Source: Antedon bifida | Taxonomy: Eukaryota > Echinodermata > Crinoidea > Comatulida > Antedonidae | Assembly (NCBI GenBank): GCA_963402885.1 | Contig: OY727100.1 | Span: 868,001 to 932,000 of the forward strand | Reading direction: 5' to 3' | DNA length: 64,000 bases | Shown here: positions 1 through 37,815 of the stretch, in pieces | Layout of the letters: each line of letters opens with the position of its first letter | Numbering within the stretch: position 1 is the stretch's first letter | Program-made: the position numbers and the translations under genes | Notes under the pieces: model-generated | The model's input: the letters and a program-made list of their open reading frames with translations, nothing else | Told to the model about the DNA's origin: nothing | Database searches by the model: none

Positions 1-3000
1 GCACTTAAATCATAACCAGAGTTGATTATATTAAAGCATTGAATCTATACAGCATATGGTTGTTAGTGTAAATTCAATATAACTAACAATGCAAGGCCTT
101 GTGTACAATAAGCCCTGCGAGCTTTCAACTGAAGCATGGCCGTGATGACAATGCAAATATTGATATTAGACTCTGAAGAGAGAGAGATAGATCTTTCAAA
201 AATGATGGTAGCTTAAAGCAACTATGACGACGACGTCAGAACACTCTCATTCATCAACTACAATTATTAGACCAAATAAATTGATGCATTGCTAATCATT
301 CTTGATGCTTTTAGAACATAAAAAAATATGATCTAATTTGGTTTCTTGACGTAATTTACATTTTTGGATAGTACAATTATAATCAGTCGATCTAGTTTCA
401 GCTAATCGTTTCATACTGTACTTGTCTCAGCGTTCAAGATATATTCATCGTTGTTCTAGTTCATATTTTTGTTTCAGATCTAAAAAAACATCACTTTTTA
501 ATCTGAATCAAATTTCCAAAACTTTCTATGATTAAAGAATTAAAATGAAGCTAACTGTATGCCATAAAATATAAAATAAAACACAGTTATTTATTTTGAT
601 TATAAATATAACTGTATGTTCATGACACTATTATAAGGCCTTACTTTTTCTATTGGTAAACAACATTTAAATGGACGGGGGTGCGGAAAAATTAATGTTA
701 TTAATGTTCTTCTTTTCGTAATGTTTACCTCTCGTCGGAGAGAGAGGCTTATGTTGGTTTATCCAGGTAAGCTAGACACGATATAGATTGAAAAATTTAC
801 CGACAGTTTTAAATTTCCCATTAAACATTCCATTGTACGGTATACATTATTGTTTTACACTGAATGAAGTATTATATATGGAGCTTAAATAAACCACATC
901 CTACATTAATGTAGAGCAAAACCACCTGTTAGAAACATTATTAATGACAATGTTTTATCAACGCACTTCCTTAAATAATCATGTTCCATATTTGGTCATC
1001 ATATCTATAGTACAGTACATGGTTACCAATGACTTTCAAAGCGTTCTTCATTTTAGCTTACTGTAGCTTTTAAGTATACCTACTACTACCTGTACTAAAG
1101 AATTGACATGCAATGTATTTTCCATTATTTCTTATACAGTAATACAGTACAGCAGGCAATCTTTTTAAACAAATTTGGGAATTCCAAGGAAATTAATTTT
1201 CTTAAAAACCAACTATCAGTAATAATTTCCCAAAGTTGTTTCTAATTAATTTGACACATTAAACCTTTCTGGTAATCACATTTATTATTGAAACAGCATC
1301 ATCAGTGACATGATCTGTCAACATCACTTTTTTTTTTTTTCAAACTGCTCGGGTAAAACAGTATGATGTCCTTTTGAAATGGTGCCCATATTTCAGTAGG
1401 TGCTGTATATTTAAGAGAATGTTTTCGTATCTAAGCCCTCCCTCTGGCAAGCATGGGCTATTGTTGGTTTATCCAGGTAAGCTGGGCACGAAATAGATTT
1501 AAAGAGAATGTTGGTTTGATAGTTTCAAAAGCTATTCATTTTTATGGAATTAATGGAATAATCAAAAACCAATTTATCTAGAATATTATATACTAATAGT
1601 TTATACATGTATTCACAAAATCTAAACAAACATTCTTCATAAAAACCATCATGTTATTGTTTGATATATACAGAAGTAGAAATCATTAGTTAGTTATTAA
1701 GTTTACCAAGTAATTTTTTCACTAGAATAATCACAAACAAATATCCTTAGTAAAATAAATGAAACCCAGTGTCAATGAACGGTCATCAAGAGACTGCCAT
1801 TGTAAATGTTATTGGAAAACAAAAACATGATCCAATCGTATCACACACTTGGATGCATATATGCTCACATTTATTATAGTCCAGTGCTTTGCTATAGCTG
1901 TTTAGTTAGCTACAACAGTAACACATTTTAATGTACAGGATTAATGATATGAAATTGAAATTTACTTAATTTGTTTTTCAAAGAATGTGCTTGTTTTTTT
2001 CATAGAACTTACAAGAAACTGATTTTATTTACTATGAATTTCTTGTAGAAATTGAGAAAAATAAATGATTTACCAAACACAGATTGATAATCTCAATAAA
2101 GTTCGCTAGGGTAGATTTTAGAAAATATCCATAGTAGGGGTGCAATATGAATTGACAAAGACAAGTAATGTTGTAAAATAATTGAAATTGTTCGTAAACA
2201 ATTAATTAAATAATATTCTATGCTTCTGTACTTGAATCATAATATGCTCTTGAATTATAATTTTATAATTAGATTGTTAGAAACATTATGCCAAAATAAT
2301 TTATTTATTTAAAAAAAAACCTGGTTTCTTTCACTATGTGAACAACCAGCTACCAACAGGATGGAAGTAATACACAAAATCCCATCTTGTGGCTTAGGAA
2401 GTGGTGGTACAGTATTGGTAGTTTTTATTTACATTGAAGATACAAATTCCAGGCCTTACATATAGACATTCTTCCTGTATATAAATAATTATAAAATGAT
2501 TAAATGCAATACAAATGTACTGTAGCAAACACTATGTATTTTACAATTTGTATAATATTGATATTTAAAGGAACATCTTTTGGATATAACAAAGTTGGCT
2601 GTAAATTTATTTTTTGTTAAATACTGCAAACATAAAAATCACAATATTAAATATAAAATCAAGATTACAAAAGTTCTCTCAAAAGTTTAGTTTATATAAA
2701 ATAATGGAACGGAAATAACTAATTTAATTTCATAGGTAGGTGTGTCTAATTTTGCTTGATGAGTTGTTGTTGAGGTTTCACTGAATGAATAATGGTCTTC
2801 CTCCTGACCTATATCATTAAACACTTGGATTGCAGATTTTTAGTTTAGCTAAATATATCCTAATGGATAATTTCCAAGTACCATACCTGAACACTTTAAT
2901 ACTGATATAGATAGGGCTGATATGAAAAAAGGTCTCCAGGATTATTTCAGTCACCAATAATGTTGGTTGCTGGTTTTGGCATTGCCAAATTTACCTAGTT

Positions 3001-3700
3001 CAATTCCACCGACACATTTGAAATTGTGTCCAATGACAGTGGTCAACGTGTATGAAAAAACGTTATGACCGAAAGTGTATCTAGCAGCTCTCAATATAAA
3101 AAATACCGGAAATTGATTTGATCATCAACTAATTTCAAACGTTACCAATTATCTTACTCGCCATTGCCTGGCCTAGAAAGAGGTAATTTATTTTTGTTGA
3201 GAAAGTACATTTTTTTTACTAGACTGGTGGCTCAACTCAACGCATTAGCGGGTACCTTAAAAAAAACTTATTTTTAATGTTAGCATTTCATGTCGAAATG
3301 AACATGAAACATTTTGGGAATTTCCAACATTTGTCAAACATTTAATTGTTTTGGCCTTCTAATTCGTGTGGCCGAAAAGAACGTCCATAGATGAAATGGT
3401 AGGGGATACCTAGTAGCAGGCGACACTTACAAACGCAACCCAGTCACACCACCACCCACACTTCTGCCTCTGCTGGCTGTGCCCCAACATTACACTCAAA
3501 TCAAAAAGTCACACAACACAGTCGAGTCCACGCTGGCTGTGTCGTTAGAAATCATCGTCATAACTGTTTAAATAAATACAAATTATTACTATATTTGGCC
3601 TAGTTTATTTAAAGATAAAAGAACATTCATAAATAGTTGAAAATCGTTACTTACCATGAAAGAAAGAAAGCATAACCTAGGCCTAGTATGTAGCCTCGAA
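1..3700. other. Intergenic region, no gene recognised
   Basis: No open frame longer than about 60 codons and no recognisable coding exon is seen on either strand. The sequence is AT-rich and contains a short dispersed repeat (near 752-792 and 1452-1497), a T-run near 1328 and ordinary low-complexity stretches. It may hold distal regulatory sequence or non-coding exons, but nothing in it supports a specific call. Confidence 0.5.
752..1497 (+). repeat. Dispersed repeat, two copies sharing a core of about 40 bp
   Basis: The segment beginning TTGGTTTATCCAGGTAAGCT appears at about 754-792 and again at about 1464-1500, followed in both cases by a similar CACGAWATAGATT stretch and preceded by a CTC/GAG-rich stretch. 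The two copies are in the same orientation about 0.7 kb apart. They are probably two copies of an interspersed element of unknown family. The CAGGTAAG inside each looks like a splice donor, but no coding exon is attached. Confidence 0.5.
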
Positions 3701-3764
3701 ATAAAAACATACCAATCAATTTAGATTGGACATGGCGCCCCAGTCGTCAGAAAAAGAACATAGA

Positions 3765-4141
3765 ATTCTATTGGTTGGTTACAAACGTATTGACCTTAAT
3801 CCCAAATTGTTTTAAAACTGATAATCCCATTGGTTGGTTACCTACGCAGCAGAGAAATATACTTTTAATTTTCAAAATTAAATTGTATAATACACAATAC
3901 AAATATTGTAAAATATTATCTACCTAATACTAATTTTATTTCGATAATAAAAGAATAAAGGTATTTTATATTTCTGATACAACACCGGCGCAATTAAATC
4001 ACAGAGGAATCCCAAAATGCAAAGTTCAACATGGCAGCTTACATGGAAATGTTATGATTTTTACTTTCGCTGCTAATTTACTAATTTAATAAGTTAAGGC
4101 GATGTGTTTATTAATATAAAAGTGTGGTTGTGTTTGTCATA
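3765..4141 (+). promoter_or_regulatory. Presumed SPG7 promoter with two reverse CCAAT boxes
   Basis: Two identical ATTGGTTGGTTAC strings start at 3770 and 3829, 59 bp apart and about 310-370 bp upstream of the SPG7 start codon. ATTGG is the reverse complement of CCAAT, the NF-Y site, and paired boxes of this kind are common in TATA-less housekeeping promoters. No TATA box is obvious. The transcription start is not determinable from sequence alone, so the call is an inference from position and motif. Confidence 0.4.
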
Positions 4142-29775
<25,634 letters not shown>

Positions 29776-29873
29776 ATAAAAATGAGTTTATATTTTGTAA
29801 AAATATATGTAAAGAGAGAAAAAAAAGACACTAACTTCCGAAAAACAATTTAATTATTCAGTACATCTACATG

Positions 29874-29879
29874 AATAAA
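29874..29879 (+). promoter_or_regulatory. Candidate polyadenylation signal of SPG7
   Basis: AATAAA about 100 bp after the stop codon. Two earlier AATAAA strings (29771-29780) overlap or abut the stop codon and are too close to it to be good candidates. Confidence 0.45.
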
Positions 29880-30094
29880 ATGTGATAACTTAAAAGCCAA
29901 TTGCAAATCAGGGATTTTGAAGGAAGGGTTGTCCAAAAAATTGTGAAATGAAGTGCTGTGTAACACGTAATTGCTGACATTTAGGTGAGAGGGGAGGAGC
30001 ACCTACAATAGTGTCAAGCATTGGTATGGCCTAGATATTGGAGTTTGTTGTGAAAAAGAAGTATGATTTTAACTCCTACATACACAAATGCTCT

Positions 30095-30207
30095 TAAGGT
30101 CTGTCTACACTACTACTACTATGTGAGATGACGTCATATCACTACCATATTTGGACACATCACACTTTCTTTTGTCAAACTAGTTTGATAGTGTAAACAG
30201 AAAATTA
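30095..30207. mobile_element. MITE, same family, diverged
   Basis: Left end TTAAGGTCTGTCTACACTAC and right part ACTAGTTTGATAGTGTAAAC, with TATCACTACCATATTTGGAC between them. The core is in the inverted orientation relative to the 29275 copy. Confidence 0.75.
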
Positions 30208-31164
30208 GTTTTTCTACAAAAGCTTGTAAAAATATTCCAGTCATTATAACAATGTTGCAATAAAAAGTACAGTAACAGAAAATTGTTTTAATAGGTCAAT
30301 AAAATATTAACTGTAACATAATAAGCGTGGAAGCCATAAAATAGTGCAAATGCAAGAGAACATCAAACAAATTTGAAGCGATTTTACAAGTCGGTCGAAA
30401 ATTGAATTTGACAAAACAACAGCTTACACTTTTGATATAAAATGATGGTTTAAAAACGTGCAAAAAAGAACATTTCTAGAACAAGAACACAATGAGAAAT
30501 TAAATTTGACAGAATAACCTCAAAAGTTTTGGGATTAAATTAAACAAGTTCAAAGCAAACAAATCCAATCAAATAATCTGCTGTTTACTGAATGTAATGA
30601 TTTGATGTGAAGCACATTTTCAATTTAAAATAAACCAAGTCGTAATGTGATTTATTTGTTGTTTTTATGTAACGAGGGAGGATTAGGTGAACATCATATT
30701 CTGAGCAGCAGAAGCAGATGTATTGTCAAACATTTATTAAATTTAACCTTGTACTAAATGTCATCATAGAACCTTGATTCAGATTTTATTAATATATTTA
30801 AAACGGAAACAAAGACTTCATGTTAATACTTAGTGAACTATACCAAAGTACGTTACCCTAACAGAACGCTGTGCTTGTTAAGATTTCCTTGTTAGAGGTA
30901 TTAAAAGTTCCCCTGAAACTTAGATTAGAATTCGCGAACAGGTTTACATCAAGTTTGATTTCTAAACGTTTTTAAAATGATAAAAAAAATGATTTAAAAG
31001 AAAATATTATGTACACTTAAAAGTAGCATTAATCCAAATGTCAACTTTATGTCAATGGCTACCAGATGTCTCTATGGAGACTGTTTCTTGAACCAGTACC
31101 AGTACATTTTTTGTTACTACTAGAATTGTGTTTACTATTTTTATAATTTGTGGTCAGTAATCAT

Positions 31165-31462
31165 TTGTGTACACTGGACCTTAGTTTTTTTTTAGCTTAG
31201 TTTTTCTTATCCTAGAAGACTTATTCTACCACCAAAACTACAGTAAGACTGAGGAGAGGCTTGAACGTGTGTGGATATTACGACTATGGTTGGCATCACC
31301 CTACAGTAACCACTTAACCATGTACACTGAACCTCCAGTTTAAAGTTTTTCTTATCCTAGAAGACTTATTCTACCACCAAAACTACAGTAAGACTGAGGA
31401 GGGGCTTGAACCTGTGTGGATATTACGACTATGGTTGGCATCACCCAACCACTAAACCACGA
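31165..31462 (-). mobile_element. tRNA-derived SINE, two tandem copies
   Basis: Two units of about 145 bp share TTTTTCTTATCCTAGAAGAC and the sequence after it. On the minus strand each has an A-box-like TGGTTWAGTGGTT followed about 35-45 bp later by a B-box-like CACRSGTTCAAGCC, then a conserved body. This is the layout of a tRNA-derived SINE. The tandem arrangement includes a short flank (TGTACACTGRACC), so it arose by local duplication and not by two insertions. Confidence 0.65.
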
Positions 31463-32143
31463 AACTAAACTAAAAATGTGTATTATATGATAATTATATT
31501 TATTTTAAACACTTTAAAACTTTTAGTAAAAACAGCTTTGGTTCTTGTCATCATCATTTTTTAGATAAAAAGAGAAGAAAATTCTTATCTGTTGTTACCT
31601 GCCACAGTGACGACAGATAGAAAAAAGATACTATAGAGAGATAGAGTGTATGCTGTTCACAGGTCTGTCTGAATGAACCGGTGTACGAGTCATAAACAAC
31701 AGAACACCGGTAGTTGTTGAAAGATAATGATTCGGAGCAATAAAGAAACAGCAATGTGCCGGTACTTGTCAAAAGAATTCTTGATTATGATCCAAAACCG
31801 TTGAAAAATTTGTAGAACAGAGCGAGTAGATGACTAGAGCCTCATTCACTGCCAACTATCATTTCCTACCTACTTCCTTATCGCTGACTAATTCTGATAA
31901 ATCAACAACTGCACAATTTAGACGTTTGGTTTTTTTTTCTAACGTTATATTATTATAAAGCTCACGTATGACTATTCTGTGACAGAATCACTTTGTGGTT
32001 TTCTGTCATAAGTGTGTGAGATGGCCTAAGCCCAATTATGTCCAGTTTATGTGCTTAGCATCAGGCACACAAAAGACAGTGTAAACTCTGCTTGTCATGG
32101 GGGCCTAATCGTCCAGTATAAGCATCCCAATGTATCCTAAATA

Positions 32144-32363
32144 CAGTAGAACCCCCTCCTTTGGGACACCCCTATTCAGAGGATACCACTATTTAAGGGT
32201 CTTTCACACCTGTTCCGGTCCGGCGCCGGAAAATCCAATCGAACGTCAATGTTTCGTTTTCACGCGGCTATGCGCAAACACTATGGCCAGTTCAGGGGAC
32301 AACCCTATTAAAAGGACACTTTTTTTGAGTCTCGAAGATGTCCCCTAAATAAAGGTTCTACTT
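32144..32363. mobile_element. Small TA-flanked inverted-repeat element
   Basis: Left end CAGTAGAACCCCCTCCTTTG and right end AAAGGTTCTACTT form short inverted repeats beside TA dinucleotides. GGGACACC on the left and GTCCCC on the right also pair. The interior has a GC-rich patch (TTCCGGTCCGGCGCCGGAAA near 32212) that looks unlike the rest and may be a second insertion. Confidence 0.55.
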
Positions 32364-33234
32364 TATACATAGTATAAATATATATATATAGTTATTACAT
32401 TTTTTGAATGAATACGTGAATTATGTGTAGCAAGGTGCTTGTGTTATTGCCAATATTTTCCAGGCCAGGTCACATTTGGTCAAGTTAACGTGTTCATCCC
32501 AAATGACTATTCCTGGCAAAAAATAGCACAAGTAAATATGAACAGAAAATAAAGTCCGTAAGCGGAAGCAAGTGGAATTTCAGAAAGAGAAAGATTATAG
32601 TGAAAGAAAAAGGATTTGGTGTAAATTTAAAAATTGTGATGATTTTCTTAAACTAGATGTCCACCAATCAATGAGCACTGTGACCACCTTCACCTTTTGA
32701 TTTGAAAAATAAAAAACAGTCCAACGTTGAAGTCTTTCTACTATTTAATCTGGTTTACTCAATGAGCCAAAGCAGTATAAGAAGTTTCATATCTAATTTA
32801 AACCGGACATAATGTAAGTTATATATTGTGTAATGAAGCCTCTCCAGAAAATTGGAGTTGACGACTTATAGTACATATAAGGTGTAACCACATCAACTCC
32901 ACATTGGATTTGACAATCTAGTACTTATAGTACATCTAAGTTGTAACCACATTGACTCCACCTGAACTAACTGGGCCAATTCTTTTAAGTCATCAACAAA
33001 TGTTCACATTAAATTTGACAATATATAAGATTGATTTACACAGCTGAACGTTTTGTGAGGGTGCTATGCCACCATCATCAAGGCCACCAAGAGGAAAAGT
33101 AAGTATACAAGTTATTGTTTGGGAAACGAGGGATTTAAAGTTGAAAATCAGAAAGTGAAACTTTTCCATCACTATTTCAAATTTGATGAATGAATGATGC
33201 ACTTTAAGTGACAGCAGTTTAACTTACTTATAAC

Positions 33235-33525
33235 CAATTTCCTTAAAAGGTTTAAAGTATCGATATCAAACATTATCAAACATTACTGTATAATGACAGA
33301 GTATACGTTCCACAGGGATTGTGTACTAGGAAATTTCCTTAAAAGGTTTAAAGTATCGATATCAAACATCAAACATTACTGTGTAATGACAGAGTTCGTT
33401 CCACAGGGATTGGGTACTTTAGGAAATTTCCTTAAAAGGTTTAAAGTATCGATATCAAACATTATCAAACATTACTGTATAATGACAGAGTACGTTCCAG
33501 GGGGATTGGGTACTTTAGGAAATTT
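33235..33525 (+). repeat. Tandem repeat, about 95 bp x 3
   Basis: Units start at AAATTTCCTTAAAAGGTTTA near 33235, 33331 and 33424, with a partial fourth start near 33519. Each holds AAGTATCGATATCAAACAT, AATGACAGAG and CAGGGATTGGGTACT. The 94-codon open frame across it is a by-product of the repeat. Confidence 0.9.
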
Positions 33526-34121
33526 CGGGAAAATTACTGTAGGGGGATACTTGGATTGCATTAGCAATTTACCATAAGTCTTGTGTTTAAATTTATCCTA
33601 AATTAGGAGGTATGATTATCTTGAATACGGGATTATACTCAGTCATGGGATTTGTTTACCATTTCATGGCAGATTTGTTTTCCTTTTTATTACAATCACT
33701 AGTTACTATAGTGTACACATTTTGTTTGTTTGTGAAATCATGTTGAAATTTATCACTGCAGCTAGAGAAAACTAACAAAACTAGAAGGGCACTCAGAGAG
33801 TTATGAAATCATCCTTTAACTTTTTGAGTAATCCTGCTAACAAATATAGAAAGAAACAAGCACACACATAGACACATGCGAACGACCACATAACCTCTCG
33901 CCATTGTGGTAATGAATGTTTCAACAGCATGTAAGGTAGGGTTCGTTACAAGTAATAAATGCACTTTAAGCCATGTTTTCAATATACAAACATACTGAAA
34001 TACAATTGTCTCTCAATTGCGGCTGTCAATCAATCAATCACTCCTCTATCAACCATCATTAATAAATCATAAAATAATCAATCAACTCTTCATATTTATA
34101 TTTCTAAAACTCAACAAAGTT

Positions 34122-34187
34122 CTGTCATAAATATTAGTGTTAAAAGATATATAAACATGATGGTTTATTTATGACAGAAAGTTTAAG
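34122..34187. repeat. Short inverted repeat (hairpin)
   Basis: TTCTGTCATAAATA near 34123 is mirrored by TATTTATGACAGAAA near 34173, with about 36 bp between the arms. It could be a very small MITE; no target duplication is clear. Confidence 0.6.
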
Positions 34188-37100
34188 TTTATCATAACTT
34201 TCCTAAAATGAGTCAGAAACTTAAAGACTCAGTCATATGAGTATGATAGTAGTTAAACAGTCTAAACCTTCAAATCAATCTTGGATATATGGACTAATAG
34301 ATTATTATACATTTTGTGTTTTAGCAAAGGTGAGGCTTGTGGATAAGACAGTTACCTACTTCAAACTGTCTTTCAACAACTTAAATAATCGGAAATCTGT
34401 TGAAAATGTATTTGCTTTCAGATTTTAAAAAGAGAAGTTTGAATTAGTTTTATTTTCCAACAATTTTTGTTGTCAAGTAATAATTCAAAATGAATTCTAA
34501 ATATTTTATTTGTATATTATATTGTAACTTTCACAAATAATATCTTTATCTTATTCAGTATTTCATTTGCCAATTGTTTATTTTTTACATTATAATTATT
34601 ACATATACATTACTTATTACAAATGGTACATTCCATTAAAGTTACAACATAATCTTGTATCTGCATCATAAATGTTTTAAACTTCCCCACCCATTTCCTA
34701 CTCATAGATACACCCCTGAATTTCAGATGACTTTCACTCCCTTTACAACCATCCCACCTACACCTGCCATTGTCATTCCCTTATTAGAAAAGAAGCTTTA
34801 TCAATAAAGTGTGAATATCCCTTTCAAAGGGATTACCCACCCAACACTTAAACTGTCTGTTTTGAGGCCTGTGATTGGTTGAAACTTGACAATTACTTCT
34901 TTCAAGGATATTCTCTATAGACAGTACAGTGGGCCTACAGTAGGACATTACATGTTGTGAATGAACAAGGGCTACATTGAACATTCAACTGTATTTCAAA
35001 CAAGTGTATTTCATATGCAGAATATTACAGTCTTATTTGGAATAATACAGTAAGTAAGTGAATTTATCTTTTGCAAGCTTTATCTTATCGTTATATATTC
35101 TGGCATTGTTTCAGATATGTTTTGTTGCATTTAAGCGTCAGTGTATTTTTGTCTAAATAAACAGGTTTGCCATTAAATGCAGGATACTCAACTCAATATA
35201 GGAGGTATAAATTAGTTAATAGGTCCATGAACCATAGAGGTATACTTATTATACCTCCATGCACAAACTATTAGTTGTATCTTTTTATATACAACATATA
35301 TGTACCACATTCAGTACATGCATGTACTTCATTTTTAATTGTAATCTACTGTATATAGGATAATTTATATCAGCTTTATTGTAATAATAATAATACATTT
35401 ACACAGAACAGAAGTATGAAAAACACCCAGGATGGCTCATGGTTTAATGTACAATGTATATAATAATAACAGGTTTAAGACATCAACATTATCAAATAAA
35501 GATAAAATGCTGTTGTAACGAACACCAGGAGCCTATAGGAAATACAATCACTTATGATCTGTACCTTTAACATCCTAAAAAGACAGTAACATTCATGTTG
35601 GCATGTGTCCCAACCGACATCATGTTGTATGTATTCATGATGTCCTTAGGGGAACATTACTAAACGTAGCATCAGCGTATGAAGTAGAACAGTATGTACT
35701 CAGAGGCTGTCAACATAATATCAATATACATGTTGAGGCGCCATAAAACCATAAAATCTTGGATTTGATTCAAAGGTTATAAAGGTTTGATTTCATATTG
35801 CTTTTATACCATCAATACACTTGGTTGAAATTATAGCCTACACCATAAGAAGTTGCTGTAATGCTGCCTACAGCATAGAACTGTGAATGTTGTCTACAAC
35901 ATAATGTGTTAATAACAGATGTCTATTTGTTAGGTATCATTTAATTAAAGAGTCTTTTTTGTACCACTGTGTGGAATGTTTTGAGAAATATAAAGTAGAA
36001 ACGTTACTGCCATTATACTGTAGTGTATAATCATTTAAAAAAAAGTTTGGCATATTGCAAAATATTAAAATAAAAAGATTACTACCATTATGTAATCATC
36101 ATTTAATTTTGAAACAAGTTATAGCATATTTTAAAATATATCAACTTATTTCAGCGTTAATGTGTTCAGTTTTCATTTCAAGCTTATTTATTAAAAGATA
36201 AACATATTAATGTTGTTGTGATGAAAGTAGCTGACAGGGTTAATTTACTTGATAGCTTCCATCATGTTGTCTGTATGTCATTGATTACATATTTATGCTT
36301 CATGTTAGTGATATACTTTTTCTGAATGTCCAGACATATTTCAACTATGCTGCCCAAGAATATTGGAGACATATCCAATACATTTAATGCAACTCACTAC
36401 TATGTACATTAAAACTTACTTAAAAATTGTTTTAGTTTTCTTATATCATAATTCATTGGCATTAATTCACAGTACAATTCACCCAGGTGACCAATCCCGA
36501 TTCTTGTATTAAATTATTATGCAAAAATGCAGGTGTAATATGACCAATTTCGGTTGGACAAAGTTGGATACAATTACATACTATATTGGCTACCTACAGT
36601 ATGATATTTTGAATAATGTTGCAACGTACATGACTGACCGCTGTGTTTTTTTCTTGACCGACTCAATGGAGGTGGGCTCATTTCTAATCAGTAGGCACTT
36701 TTATAACATGTGTAATCTATTAAAACACATTTTTGCAACATTATGATAAATACTAACAATCAGTATATTATCTGTTCCCAAACCACCTGCATTGGTAACC
36801 AGCTGCTAGAGAGCTACGGTTGGCGATCTAATAATACTACAAGTCTTGATGCCTTAATTTACTAGACAAGACTTGATTGTATACAACATAACAGTTGGCA
36901 TTTAATGTCACGTAGATTGATAACAATATAGTCTGTTAACAAATATTACAAATGTAGTTCATTTTAGCTTCAAAGTGGGAGAGCGCAACCCTAGTATTGA
37001 CCACCACTCTCCGCTAAAGTGTCTGTCATTATCATAATTTCGCTGAATCTTTGAATAAATAATAAAATATTATTGCTAACTACACAAAATGTATTACATG

Positions 37101-37599
37101 GACATTTAAATTAATCATGTATACAATGATATGTCAACCTATTTGTATCTGTTGTTTATTATTACACTACTAGTCTGATAATTGCACATAGCTCTTTAAA
37201 TATTGCTTAAAAAGAAAGATAAACAAATAAGTTTCCTGCGATTGACATTTCTGAAGTGTGTTAAAAATACAACAATCTTGAAATATTATTGAGTAAGGTC
37301 AAATATTAACAATAACTTTTATTTCTATTAATTATAAAGTTTTTTCCCCTTGAGAATCAGTTTTTAACCACAGAAAGCGGGGGTAATTAATGGGGTCAGG
37401 AAAGGGGCTTGTTATATAGATTAATTTCTACAGCAATTAATTTCAATTGTGAAGGTCTTGTCAAAGGTTGTAATCAGAACGTTGAGAAATGGGATGAAGT
37501 TAATAACGTATAATTCACACTTTACTAATTTAATTATTTTGGATTGATCCTGTGGCTGTTACCGATCTCTTATTACTACGTTACTGCTTCTATAGAAAC

Positions 37600-37815
37600 T
37601 CCCCCTAAACAACTAATGGAATAGTCTGAATAGCTTGAGATAAATTCAATTCCTAATCAGGTGCTTTTTTGCTATTAAATCGATCTAACAACTAATAAAA
37701 CAGTTTTAATTAATATAATTTAAAATCAACTAATGGAAGAGTCTGAATGACTTGGTATTGTAGTGTACAATATTGTAACTCCCCTACATAACTAATGGAA
37801 GAGTCTAGTTGAGGT
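37600..37815 (+). repeat. Short direct repeats, three copies
   Basis: The motif AACTAATGGAAKAGTCT occurs near 37611, 37728 and 37791; the outer two are preceded by ACTCCCCCT or ACTCCCCTA. The function is unknown. Confidence 0.6.

Noticed and set aside
33293-33577. 94-codon open frame with a repeated peptide
   Set aside because: It exists only because a 95-bp tandem repeat lacks stops in this frame; there is no splice context and no known domain.
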